NCBI GenBank assembly: GCA_963704295.1
Contig: OY969884.1
Span: forward strand, 2,604,001 to 2,668,000
Reading direction: 5' to 3'
DNA from: JACCVL01 sp963704295
Lineage (GTDB): Bacteria; Actinomycetota; Actinomycetes; Propionibacteriales; Nocardioidaceae
Length of the DNA stretch: 64,000 nucleotides
Shown: piece after piece, positions 37,890-47,265 of the stretch
Position numbering within the stretch: the stretch's first letter is position 1
Layout of the letters: each line of letters begins with the position of its first letter
Made by a program: the position numbers and the translations under genes
Notes under the pieces: model-generated
What the model saw: only the letters and a program-made list of their open reading frames with translations
Databases searched by the model: none
What the model was told of the DNA's origin: nothing

Positions 37890-38482
37890 GCACGCGGCCG
37901 GAAACCCCGGAGCCGAGCAACTGGAACATCGCGAACGGCCTGACCGTGCTGCGGCTGGTCCTGGTTCCGGTCTTCGGCTGGTTGCTGCTCTCGGACGACG
38001 GCGCCGACGGACCGAGGCGCTGGGCCGCTCTCGGCGTCTTCGTCCTGGCCGCGCTTACCGACCAGTGGGACGGCCACCTGGCGCGCAACCGTGGGCTGGA
38101 GACGGCCGTCGGCGCCGTCGCCGACCCGATCGCGGACAAGGCGCTGACCGGGTTCGCCCTGGTCGGGCTGTCCATCCTCGGGGAGCTGCCCTGGTGGATC
38201 ACGATCGTGATCCTGGTCCGGGAGTGGGGCATCACCGCGCTCCGGTTCTGGGTGATTCGGCACGGGATCATCCCGGCCAGTCCCGGCGGCAAGCTCAAGA
38301 CGGTCATCCAGATGGTCGCCCTGATCGCCTATCTGGTGCCCACGCCGGACGCGTTGGATCCGGTGCTGCTCGCGTTGATGGGGGCGGCGGTGGTCGTGAC
38401 CGTGGTGACCGGAGTCGACTACGTCTTCCGGGCCCTGGCGCTGCGCCGGGAGGGGTTGTCCCGCGCCCGGTCGGATTCTTGA
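37886..38482 (+). CDS. pgsA: CDP-diacylglycerol-glycerol-3-phosphate 3-phosphatidyltransferase
   Basis: PgsA makes phosphatidylglycerol phosphate in the membrane. The 198-residue protein has several membrane helices and the CDP-alcohol phosphotransferase motif D-G-x2-A-R-x8-G-x3-D-x3-D, seen as DGHLARNRGLETAVGAVADPIAD split over residues 61-83. NIANGLTVLRLVLVPVFGW opens the protein. PgsA1-type enzymes and phosphatidylinositol phosphate synthases share this motif; position before cinA favours PgsA. It overlaps rimO by 4 bases. Confidence 0.9.
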   Translation: MSTRPETPEPSNWNIANGLTVLRLVLVPVFGWLLLSDDGADGPRRWAALGVFVLAALTDQWDGHLARNRGLETAVGAVADPIADKALTGFALVGLSILGELPWWITIVILVREWGITALRFWVIRHGIIPASPGGKLKTVIQMVALIAYLVPTPDALDPVLLALMGAAVVVTVVTGVDYVFRALALRREGLSRARSDS

Positions 38483-38484
38483 CC

Positions 38485-39003
38485 GTGACCGGCTCCGGGG
38501 AGGAGCCGGCGGCGACCCTCGTGCAGCTGCTCCGTGCCAGGGGCGAGACGGTCGGCACCGCGGAGTCGCTGACCGGCGGGCTGCTGTGCGCTGCGCTCGT
38601 GGACGTCCCGGGCGCCTCCCAGGCCGTGCGGGGAGCCGTGGTGGCCTACGCCGCCGACGTCAAGGTCGGCGTGCTCGGCGTTCCGGCGACGGTGCTGGCA
38701 GAGCACGGCACGGTGTCGACCGCGACCGCGCGGGCGATGGCGGAGCGGGCCCGCACCGTCCTCGCCGTCGACTGGGCGGTGGCGACGACCGGCGTCGCCG
38801 GCCCGGATCCGGCCGAAGGGCGACCACCCGGCACCGTCCACCTGGCGGTCGCCGGCCGGGCACGGGTCGCCGAGCGGTCGCTGATCCTGGACGGTGACCG
38901 TGCGGACGTCCGGCGGGACGCGGTCCGCGCCGCGCTGGCGTTGCTCCGGGTCGAGCTGCTCGCCGCTGGTGCTGCCGCCCCCACCTCGTCCGATCGGAGC
39001 TGA
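38485..39003 (+). CDS. cinA: CinA C-terminal domain protein (nicotinamide-nucleotide amidase)
   Basis: The 172-residue stand-alone PncC/CinA domain would deamidate NMN to recycle pyridine nucleotide. It has TVGTAESLTGGLLCAALVDVPGAS, VVAYAADVKVGVLGV, and the family TTGVAGPDPAEGRPPGTVHLAV. I use GTG 38485; TTG 38479, which overlaps the pgsA stop, is also possible. pgsA-cinA-clgR is a conserved order in actinomycetes. Confidence 0.92.
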   Translation: MTGSGEEPAATLVQLLRARGETVGTAESLTGGLLCAALVDVPGASQAVRGAVVAYAADVKVGVLGVPATVLAEHGTVSTATARAMAERARTVLAVDWAVATTGVAGPDPAEGRPPGTVHLAVAGRARVAERSLILDGDRADVRRDAVRAALALLRVELLAAGAAAPTSSDRS

Positions 39004-39040
39004 CTGGCGCGTGTGCCGGGCCCGCCGGACCGTCGGCGGG

Positions 39041-39046
39041 TACCGT
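39041..39046 (+). promoter_or_regulatory. Possible -10 of clgR
   Basis: TACCGT lies 76 bases before the clgR ATG. A GGAGG ribosome binding site before 39123 fits a leadered transcript of about 70 nt. Confidence 0.35.
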
Positions 39047-39122
39047 GGGCGATTGGAGCCGCGGCCACGTCGGCCGCGGTCGGCCACGGTCGGCTCCGCG
39101 AGACGTGAGATGGAGGTGGACG

Positions 39123-39479
39123 ATGCGCGAGCGGTTCTCGTTGCGCACCCTCATCGGTGACGTGCTCCGGCAGCGGCGGATCCGGCAGGGACGCACGTTG
39201 CGACAGGTATCCGCCGCCGCCCGGGTCAGCCTCGGCTACATCTCCGAGATCGAGCGCGGCCAGAAGGAGGCCTCCAGCGAGATGCTGGCCGCGCTGTGCA
39301 CGGCGCTCGAGGTGCCGATGTCGTCGGTGCTGCGCGAGGTGAGCGACCTGATGCTCGTCGAGGAGACGGGGATCGCCCGGGCCGCCGACGACCGCCGCCT
39401 CGCCCTCGCCCCGACCGGCGAGCAGCCGGTCGCGGTCATCTCGGCCCCGCCCGCCGACGACGTCGTCGCCGCCGCCTGA
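39123..39479 (+). CDS. clgR: ClgR-type XRE transcription regulator
   Basis: ClgR activates clp protease and stress genes, including itself, in actinomycetes. The 118-residue protein has an XRE helix-turn-helix with RQGRTLRQVSAAARVSLGYISEIERGQKEASSEMLAALC (about residues 20-60, here given in parts of one run of helices) and an Ala-rich C-terminus ending VVAAA. Such degradable Ala tails are typical of ClgR, which is a Clp substrate. ATG 39123 is preceded by GGAGGTGG. The stop is 3 bases from the convergent lhr stop. Confidence 0.88.
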   Translation: MRERFSLRTLIGDVLRQRRIRQGRTLRQVSAAARVSLGYISEIERGQKEASSEMLAALCTALEVPMSSVLREVSDLMLVEETGIARAADDRRLALAPTGEQPVAVISAPPADDVVAAA

Positions 39480-39482
39480 CGG

Positions 39483-42400
39483 TCAGGCCCGCAGCCGCAG
39501 CCCTCGTGGCGTGGCGGAGAACCCGGCCCGCTCCAGCGCCGCGCCGAGGGGGCTGCCGAGGACGTGCTCACCGTCGGCGCGCTGCACCGTCAGTCGGCCG
39601 AGTGATCCGTCCCGCACCGCCAGGACCAGCGCGTCGACGGCGGGGTCCACCACGGACTCGTCGTCGCGGAAGGTGAGCAGGGTCCGGCCACCACGCTCGA
39701 CGTAGAGCACGAGTTCGCCGTCCACCAGCACCACCAGGGCGCCCGCCTTGCGGCCGGGTCGATGTCCGGTGCCCGTGCCCGTGCCCGTGCCCGTGCCCGT
39801 GCGGTCGGGCCCGACTGCCGGTTGTCGGTCCGGCCAGGGCAGCGCGGCACCGTACGGGTTCGCCGGGTCGGTCGCCGCCAAGGTGAGCGCCCGCCGGGAC
39901 TCCTGACCGCGCGGACACTCCGGTCCGGGTCGGGGCAGCCGCCGCCCCCATGGCCCCGCCGTCCGGTGTGATGGCGCCGTCGTCCGCCTCCGCGCGCAGC
40001 CGGTCCACCGCCCCGGCCGTCCCGAACTGGGCGGCCCCGAGACCGGCGACGAAGTAGCCGCGACGACACCGGCCGGCGTCCTCGAAGGCCGACAGCACGC
40101 GGTAGACCCCTCCGAAACCGCCGGGTATCCGCTCGCTGACCACCGCTCCGCGGGTGACCAGCCCGTGCCGTTCGAGCAGCAGCTCTGCCGCGGCGGAGGT
40201 GCGCAGGGTGCGGTCGGGCTCGCGGGGCGCAAGCACCGACCAGCGTCCCGCGGCCGTCGGCGGGCCGGTGCGCGTGGGGAGCGTGGGCCGGCCCGGCCGG
40301 GAGCGGAGCCCGGCGCTGCTGCCGTACCGGGCGCGCGGGGTGGGCCGGCGGCTCCTGTGCGCTCCCCGGCCGCCCTGCACCAGCGTGCGCACCGGCGCCA
40401 GCGTGTCGTTGCCGATGTGGCCGGCCCAGACCAGGTCCCACAGTGCCGTGTGCAGGTCGACGTCGGTGACCGGGTCGCCGGCGGCTCCGACCGCGTCGAC
40501 CAGCTGCCGGAAGAAGTAGCCGCCCCCGCCGGCCAGCGCCGCCATCACCCGCCCCGCGAGGTCGCCGAGCTCGTCCGGCGGAGTGGGGTCGGGCAGCGTC
40601 AGCGCCGCGGAGTCGGCCAGGTGCAGGCCGAGCCAGCCGTCGGCGCCCGGAAGGCTGCCGGCGCCGGCCCACAGCACCTCGCCGGCGGCCGTGAGCTCGT
40701 CCAGCATGGCCGGCGTGTAGTCCGCGACCCGGGTACGCAGCACCAGTGGCTCGAGGGCCGACGCTGGGATCGCGCACCCGGCCAGTTGCTCGACCACGGT
40801 GAGCACGCCGCCGACGCCGCGCAGCCGCCCCCCCACGTGCTGCCAGGCGGGGAGGAACCGGCCGAGCGTCGCCGGCTCGACCGGCTCCACCTCGGCGCGC
40901 AGAGCGGCCAGCGAACGGCGGCGCAGCCGGCGCAACACCTCGGCGTCGCACCACTCGCTGCCGCGGCCGCCGGGACGGAACTCGCCCTCCACCACCCGGC
41001 CGGCCGCCCCCAGCCGGCGCAGGACGTCCAGCACGACAGCCGCACCGAGCCGCCAGCGGCCGGCCACCTCGTCGGTGGTGAACGGGCCGTGACAGCGGGC
41101 GTAGCGCACCACCAGGTCGCCCAGCGGGTCGTCGACCGGCTCGGCGAAGGCCCCGGGCACCCCCGGGGGCACCGGCACCCCGAGCGCGTCGCGCAACCGC
41201 CCCACGTCCTCGACCGCGGCCCAGTAGGTCACGCCGCCGAGCACCACCTCGACCGCCCGTCGCGCCCGCGACAGGTCGGCGAGCCAGTCGTCCACGGGCG
41301 CCTCCGGACGGGTCCGCTCGATCACCTCGTCGCGGGTCAGCGGTCCGACCAGCCGGATCAGGTCCGCGACCGCCTCCGGGCCGGTGGCCTGCCGCTCCGG
41401 CGCGCGGCGCTGAAGCTCGGCCTCGAGCTCGAGCACCACCGCCTCGTCGAGCAGCTCGCGCAGCTCGGCGCGGCCGAGCAGCTCGGCCAGCAGCGACGAG
41501 TCCAGCGACAGTGCGGCGGCTCGCCGCTCGGCGAGCGGGCTGTCGCCCTCGTAGAGGAAGGCGGCGACGTAACCGAACATCAACGACCGGGCGAACGGTG
41601 ACGGCTGCGAGGTGTCCACCTGGGCCACCCGCACCCGGCGGGTGGCGACGTCGCGGAGCAGACCGACCAGCGCCGGCAGGTCGTAGACGTCCTGGAGGAC
41701 CTCGCGCACCGTCTCCAGCACGATCGGGAAGCTGGGGTAGCGGCGGGCCACCTCGAGCAGCTGAGCGGACCGCTGCCGCTGCTGCCACAACGGGCTGCGC
41801 CGGCCCGGGTCTCGGCGCGGCAGCAGCAGCGCGCGCGCCGCGCACTCGCGGAACCGCGACGCGAACAGGGCCGACCCACCGACCTCCACCGTGACCAGCT
41901 CCTCGACCTCCTCGGGGTCGAGCACGAACAGCTCGGCGCCCGGCGGGTCGGTGTCGGTCTCGGGGACCCGGACGACGATGCCGTCGTCACTGGCCATCGC
42001 CTGTCCGTCGACGCCGAGCCGCTCCCGCAACCGGGCGCCCACCGCCAACGCCCACGGGGCGTGCACCTGCAGCCCGTACGGCGAGTGCAGCACCACCCGC
42101 CAGTCCCCGAGCTCGTCGCGGAACCGTTCGACCAACAGCGTCCGGTCGTGCGGCACGTGGCCGGTCGCCTCGCGCTGCTCGGCGAGGAAGGCGACCAGGT
42201 TGCCGGCGGCCCATGCGTCCAGGCCGGCGTCGCGGCAGCGTGCCGTCGCCGCCTCCGGGGCGGCGGAGGCCACCTCGCGGACGAACCCGCCGAGGGCTGC
42301 CCCCAGCTCGGCGGGCCGGCCGATCGCGTCACCCTTCCAGAACGGCAGTCGCCCGGGCTGTCCCGGCGCCGGTGACACCAGGACCCGGTCGTGGGTGATG

Positions 42401-44223
42401 TCCTCGATCCGCCAGCTGGTCGCCCCAAGGGCGAACACGTCGCCCACCCTCGACTCGTAGACCATCTCCTCGTCCAGCTCGCCGACCCGGCGCGCGGTGC
42501 CCTCGGCGCCGGCGAGGAAGACGCCGAACAGCCCGCGGTCGGGGATGGTGCCGCCAGAGGTCACCGCGAGCCGCTGTGCACCGGGACGGCCGCTGATCGT
42601 GCGCCCGAGCCGGTCCCACACGATCCGCGGCCGCAGCTCGGCGAACTCCTCCGACGGGTACCGCCCGGCCAGCAGGTCGAGCGTCGCCTCGAACGCCGAG
42701 CGGGGGAGGGCCGCGAACGGGGCGGCGCGGCGCACCACCGCGTACGTCTCGTCGACGTCGAGGTCGTCGACCGACGCCATCGCGACGAGCTGCTGGGCGA
42801 GCACGTCGAGCGGATGCTGCGGCATGTGCAACGACTCGATCGCCCCGTCGCGCATCCGCTCCACCGTCACCGCCGCCTGAACAAGGTCGGCGCGGTGCTT
42901 GGGGAACAGCACGCCACGGGACACCTCGCCCACCTGATGGCCGGCCCGGCCGACCCGCTGCAGCCCGCTCGCCACCGACGGCGGCGCCTCGACCTGGACG
43001 ACCAGGTCGACCGCACCCATGTCGATGCCGAGCTCGAGGCTGCTGGTCGCCACCACGCAGGGCAGCCGACCCGACTTCAGGTCGTCCTCGATCAGCGCCC
43101 GCTGCTCCTTGCTGACCGAGCCGTGGTGAGCCCGGGCGAGCAGCTGGCCGGCACCGGTCGACGCTCCGCTCTGGCCCATCAGCTGGGCGGGCGGGGCGGC
43201 TGCGGTCGGGACCGGGTCACCAGGACCTTCGTCGGCGGCCCGCTGGTCGGCCACTTCGTTCAGCCGGGCGGTGAGCCGCTCGGCCAGCCGGCGGGAGTTG
43301 GCGAAGACGATGGTCGAGCGGTGCCGTTGGACCAGGTCGGCGATCCGCTCCTCGACGTGCGGCCAGATCGAGGTCGCGGCCGGCTGCGTCCCCGGTGAGC
43401 CGTCGGCTCCGGCGCCGTCCGGGGACGGACCCGGGGTGGTGGTGCCCAGCTCACCCATGTCCTCGACCGGCACCACGACCTGCAGGTCGAAGCGCTTGTC
43501 GCTCGGCGGCTGCACCACCCGGCAGGATGCCGAGCCGCCGAGGAAGCGGGCCACCTCGTCGGTGGGACGGACCGTCGCCGACAGGCCTATCCGCTGGGCC
43601 GGGGAGTCGAGCAGCGCGTCCAGCCGCTCCAGCGACAGGGCCAGGTGTGCGCCGCGCTTGGACCCAGCCACGGCGTGCACCTCGTCGACGATCACCGTCC
43701 GCACGCCTCGCAGCGACTCCCGGGCTCGGGAGGTGAGCACGAGGAACAGCGACTCGGGCGTCGTGATCATGACGTCCGGGGGCTTGGTGGCCAGCCGGCG
43801 GCGCTCGTCGGCCGGCGTGTCACCGGTGCGGATGCCGACCCGTACGTCGGGTGCGGCGACCCCGAGGCGGGTCGCGGCGTGCTGCATGCCGGCCAGCGGC
43901 GCCCGGAGGTTGCGCTCGACGTCGACCGCGAGCGCCTTCAGCGGGGAGACGTACAACACCCGGCAGCGGCGCAGCGGATCCGCGGCGGGTGGTTCGACGG
44001 CCAGCCGATCGAGCGCCCAGAGGAACGCGGCCAGCGTCTTGCCCGAGCCGGTCGGCGCGACCACCAGAGCGTGCTCGCCGGAGGACACCGCGTCCCAGGC
44101 GCCGACCTGCGCCGGGGTGGGTGCGGCAAAGGCGCCGCTGAACCAGGCTCGGGCCAGCGGCGAGAACCGGGCGAGCACCTCGTCCGGGTCACGGGCGTCG
44201 TCGTCGGCGCGGTCCGGGGCCAC
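39483..44223 (-). pseudogene. lhr: Lhr-type ATP-dependent DNA/RNA helicase, frameshifted in the C-terminal part
   Basis: Lhr is a large superfamily 2 helicase with 3'-5' activity, linked to DNA repair in mycobacteria. From GTG 44223 (CACAAT 6 nt upstream) there is Walker A VAPTGSGKTLAAF (about residue 55), DEVH in VIVDEVHAVAG, FANSRRLAERL, VVATSSLELGID and LQRVGRAGHQ, followed by the long Lhr C-terminal domains. Near DRLRAEADDG the conserved sequence leaves this frame. The family end (ALTLAATDPANPYG, RPGRKAGALVVLVDGEL, GLRLRA) is in another frame, ending at 39483. The switch lies within about 39895-39975, which includes a CCCCC run (39945-39949). A one-base indel is likely, and a sequencing error is more likely than a true lesion. 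Confidence 0.88.
39765..39800. repeat. GTGCCC hexanucleotide tandem repeat in lhr
   Basis: Five or six copies of GTGCCC/GTGCCG (plus-strand sense) lie in the lhr C-terminal coding region. In the family frame they code for a Thr-Gly repeat; in the shifted frame they give a His-Gly run. A hexamer unit cannot change the frame, but its copy number may vary. Confidence 0.8.
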
Positions 44224-44229
44224 CCGGGG

Positions 44230-44235
44230 ATTGTG
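44230..44235 (-). promoter_or_regulatory. -10 hexamer of lhr (leaderless)
   Basis: CACAAT on the minus strand, 6 nt before GTG 44223. It separates lhr from the sigma factor operon that ends at 44282. Confidence 0.4.
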
Positions 44236-44281
44236 TCCGACGGCGCCGACACCGGGCACGCGGACCTTCGCCCCGGCGGGC

Positions 44282-45466
44282 TCAGCGCACCGGCACCGCC
44301 GCCCAGCCACCTCCCTCGTCCGGGCCGTGCAGCAGGGTGCCCCGGAAGCTGACCAGCCAGCCGCTGTCGGCTGCCCGGAAGGTGTAGTCGTCGCGCGGCA
44401 GCCCGAGCCCGCTGCCGGGCCCGCTCAAGGTCTCCACCTCGCCGGTGGGGGCGACCACCAGGACCTCCTGGTCAGCGGCGACCAGGACGCCAGCCTCGCC
44501 CCAGGTGCCCAGTCCGGCGTCCCGCGCCGCCGGGAGCTCGGTGCGGGACCAGCTCGACACGGTGCCGTCGGCCGACACCACACCGGTGGCGAGCACCGTT
44601 CGTCCGATGCCGTAGCAGAGGTAGGCCAGGCGGCTCCCGTCGGTGGTCACCAGCGGCGTACGGGCGGTGCAGGGAGCCGGGAGGCGGGTCCAGGGCGACC
44701 CGGCCCGACGCAGCATGACGTCGCGTACCGTGCCGCCGTCGCGGCCCAGGACCACAGCGCCCACCACCTCGCCGCCGGCGAAGGGGACACCGGGTCGTTC
44801 GTCGGCGTCGAGTGGTGCGTCACCGGCGAGCCAGCCGCCGCCGGACGAGATCGCGACCGACCCGGGTCCGGGCTCGTCGAACACGGCGATGGCCTCGGAC
44901 GACCCGGCTGCCACCCCGACGACCTCGCGTCCGGAGGCCAACTCGACCGGCTGCCAGGTGCCGCCGGCGTCGACGCTGGTGGCGAGGCCAGCCCCTGCGG
45001 CGACCGCGCTCCCGTCGGTGGTGACGGCGAGGTACCGCAGCTGGTCCACCGCACGAAGCCCGTCCGACGTCCGTGGGTAGCCCATGGCCCAGGTCCGCCC
45101 CTCGTCCGTGCTGCGGGCGACGGTCGGGCAGAGGCCGTCGCCGGTGCAGTTCTGGGAGGCGAGGGCCCACACCGCGTCCCCGCCGAGGTCCACGTCGTAG
45201 ACCGCCAAAGACGGGCCGTCGGCGCCGGTGACGGTCGCCGCCGGCGCGGTCGGCTCCCGGTCGCCCAGCTGGGCCACCGAGCCGGCCACGACGCCGACCG
45301 TGGCAAGCGCGACGGCGACCGCGCCGGCCGTACGGCGGGCGCGGCGACGTCCGGTCCCGCGGTGCACCCGGTCCAGGAACGCGTCGGCGTCGACCCGTTG
45401 GGGGTCCGTCCCGGTCCTGCTGCCATGCCGGAACGCCGCGCGCAGAGCCGTCTGGATCGTCGGCAC
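44282..45466 (-). CDS. Single-pass membrane protein with BNR-like beta-propeller, sigma-factor partner
   Basis: The 394-residue protein has a cytoplasmic N-terminus (1-40, with DADAFLDRVHRGTGRRRARR), one membrane helix (about 45-66) and an extracellular domain. That domain has repeated strands ending in STDEGRTW, SVDAGGTW and similar, like BNR/sialidase-type beta-propellers (Asp-x-Gly-x-Thr-Trp). No catalytic site is apparent. It follows the sigma factor gene after 36 bases. A small cytoplasmic head, one helix and a sensing outer domain make an anti-sigma or sensor role possible, but the head shows no ZAS zinc motif. This role is inference. Confidence 0.68.
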   Translation of the reverse strand: MPTIQTALRAAFRHGSRTGTDPQRVDADAFLDRVHRGTGRRRARRTAGAVAVALATVGVVAGSVAQLGDREPTAPAATVTGADGPSLAVYDVDLGGDAVWALASQNCTGDGLCPTVARSTDEGRTWAMGYPRTSDGLRAVDQLRYLAVTTDGSAVAAGAGLATSVDAGGTWQPVELASGREVVGVAAGSSEAIAVFDEPGPGSVAISSGGGWLAGDAPLDADERPGVPFAGGEVVGAVVLGRDGGTVRDVMLRRAGSPWTRLPAPCTARTPLVTTDGSRLAYLCYGIGRTVLATGVVSADGTVSSWSRTELPAARDAGLGTWGEAGVLVAADQEVLVVAPTGEVETLSGPGSGLGLPRDDYTFRAADSGWLVSFRGTLLHGPDEGGGWAAVPVR

Positions 45467-45502
45467 CGGGCGGCAGCGGACGAGAACCGCCCGCGCGGCC
45501 GG

Positions 45503-46099
45503 TCACCGCCCGCTCCTCGTCGTGCGAGCCGGGCGGGCGGGACGGACGGGCTGTGCGGGGCCGCCCCGTGCGGGGGCCTGCTTCGCTGGCCCCTCGGCCG
45601 GGTCGTCCGACGGCTCCGCCAGGTGTCGGCGCAGTTTGGCTATGCCCTTGGACGCCTGGCTCTTGACCGTGCCCGGGGCGCAGCCCAGCACCCGGGCGAT
45701 CTCCGCCTCCGAGAGGTCCTCGTAGTAGCGCAGTGCCAGCACCGCGCGCTGCCGGGCGGGTAGCGACTGGAGCGCCCGCCACACCTCGTGGTCGCGGTGC
45801 TGGTCGTCGTAGCCGGCGTCCGGCACCTCGTCGGTCACGGTCTCCCGGCGGAGCCGGCGCCAGATGCTGATGTTCCGGTTCACCATCACCCGGCGCACGT
45901 ACGCGACCGGGTCGTCGCGCTGGTGCAGCCGGGGCCAGGCGAGCAGGGTGCGCTCCAGGGCGTCCTGCACGAGGTCGGCGGCCGCCTCGTCGCTGCCGGT
46001 CAGCACCCGACCGAAGCGCAGCAGGTCGGGCAACCGGGCGCGGGCGAAGTCGTCGAATCCGGCATCAGCCACCTGTGGCGGGTCCGCCGGCCCAGCCAT
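45503..46099 (-). CDS. ECF sigma factor, SigE-like family
   Basis: The 198-residue sigma-70 family protein has region 2 (about 12-75: RARLPDLLRFGRVLTG, AADLVQDALERTLLAWPRL, VAYVRRVMVNRNISIWRRL) and region 4 (about 105-160: LPARQRAVLALRYYEDLSEAEIARVLG, GTVKSQASKG). This matches the actinobacterial SigE (Streptomyces SCO-type) subgroup. The C-terminal 35 residues are Pro/Ala/Arg-rich, beyond the usual family end. ATG 46099 has GGGAGCGG upstream. The next gene encodes the membrane beta-propeller protein, so signalling through the pair is plausible. Confidence 0.88.
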   Translation of the reverse strand: MAGPADPPQVADAGFDDFARARLPDLLRFGRVLTGSDEAAADLVQDALERTLLAWPRLHQRDDPVAYVRRVMVNRNISIWRRLRRETVTDEVPDAGYDDQHRDHEVWRALQSLPARQRAVLALRYYEDLSEAEIARVLGCAPGTVKSQASKGIAKLRRHLAEPSDDPAEGPAKQAPARGGPAQPVRPARPARTTRSGR

Positions 46100-46300
46100 G
46101 ACCGCTCCCGTCCGTCCCCCCGGATGGCCGGCCCCGAACGCTCCCCGGCCGCCGACCGTACGACGTCCGGATCCTGTCACACCGGACAGATCGGGCGCGA
46201 GCAACGCGGCGGTGGGCACGCACTCTCTACGCCCGAGGGCCGCTCCCGGTTGCCCGGGTGGGGTGACCGCCCGACGTGCGACACCGTCGGCGCCGGTGCC

Positions 46301-46306
46301 TAGGCT
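46301..46306 (+). promoter_or_regulatory. -10 hexamer of the ABC exporter operon (leaderless)
   Basis: TAGGCT ends 7 nt before ATG 46314. Confidence 0.55.
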
Positions 46307-46313
46307 GGCCGGC

Positions 46314-47258
46314 ATGGTCGGGGACAACACGGCGGTCGACGCCCTGGTGGAGGCGCGCGGACTGCGCAAGTCGTACGGCACCGTCGAGGCGGTGCGCGGC
46401 ATCGACGTCACCGTGCACCGGGGTGAGGCCTTCGGCTTCCTCGGACCGAACGGTGCGGGCAAGTCGTCCACGATGCGGATGATCTCCGCGGTCTCGACTC
46501 CCACCGGCGGGTCGCTGCGGGTGCTCGGGATGGACCCGACGACCGACGGGTCCGCCATCCGGGCTCGGCTCGGCGTGTGCCCGCAGGACGACACCCTCGA
46601 CACCGAGCTGACCGTCCGGGAGAACCTGCTGGTCTACGGTCGCTTCTTCGGGCTGTCGCGGGCCGAGGTGGCCCGGCGGGCGGACGACCTGCTCGCCTTC
46701 GTCCAGCTGACCGACCGGGGCGGCGCGCGGGTCGAGGAGCTGTCCGGAGGGCTCCGGCGCCGGCTCACCGTCGCCCGCTCGCTGATCAACGACCCTGAGC
46801 TGCTGATGCTCGACGAGCCCACGACCGGGCTGGACCCGCAGGCCCGGCACCTGCTCTGGGACCGGCTGTTCCGGCTGAAGCAGCAGGGCACCACGCTGCT
46901 GCTCACCACCCACTACATGGACGAGGCCGAGCAGCTGTGCGACCGGCTGGTCATCATCGACGAGGGCGTCGTGGTCGCCGAGGGCTCGCCCGCCGAGCTG
47001 ATCCGGGACCACTCCAGCCGGGAGGTCTGCGAGCTGCGGTTCGGGGTCGACGACCACGAGGAGCTGGCCGCCAAGCTGGAGCCGCTGGGGGAACGGCTCG
47101 AGATCCTGCCCGACCGGCTGCTGGTCTACGCCGCCGACGGGGAGACGGTGGCTCAGGCGGTGCACGACATGGGGCTGTCGCCGCGCAGCACCCTGGTGCG
47201 GCGGAGCACGCTGGAGGACGTCTTCCTCCGGCTCACCGGCCGGTCGCTGGCGGACTGA
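46314..47258 (+). CDS. ABC-2 exporter ATPase (NodI/DrrA-like)
   Basis: The 314-residue ATPase has Walker A GPNGAGKSS (about 45-53), Q-loop CPQDDTLD, the signature EELSGGLRRRLTVA, Walker B LLMLDEPTTGLDP and switch His in LLTTHYMDEAEQ. The C-terminal 80 residues form the extra domain of DrrA/NodI-type exporters. It is followed by two ABC-2 permeases 7 and 2 bases apart, forming a three-gene operon. Substrates of this family include antibiotics and glycolipid or polysaccharide carriers; here it is not known. Confidence 0.93.
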   Translation: MVGDNTAVDALVEARGLRKSYGTVEAVRGIDVTVHRGEAFGFLGPNGAGKSSTMRMISAVSTPTGGSLRVLGMDPTTDGSAIRARLGVCPQDDTLDTELTVRENLLVYGRFFGLSRAEVARRADDLLAFVQLTDRGGARVEELSGGLRRRLTVARSLINDPELLMLDEPTTGLDPQARHLLWDRLFRLKQQGTTLLLTTHYMDEAEQLCDRLVIIDEGVVVAEGSPAELIRDHSSREVCELRFGVDDHEELAAKLEPLGERLEILPDRLLVYAADGETVAQAVHDMGLSPRSTLVRRSTLEDVFLRLTGRSLAD

Positions 47259-47265
47259 TCCGGTC

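Noticed and set aside
39568..39895. His-Gly-rich C-terminal tail of Lhr
   Set aside because: It is the wrong frame after the frame break; the conserved Lhr end is in the other frame and stops at 39483.
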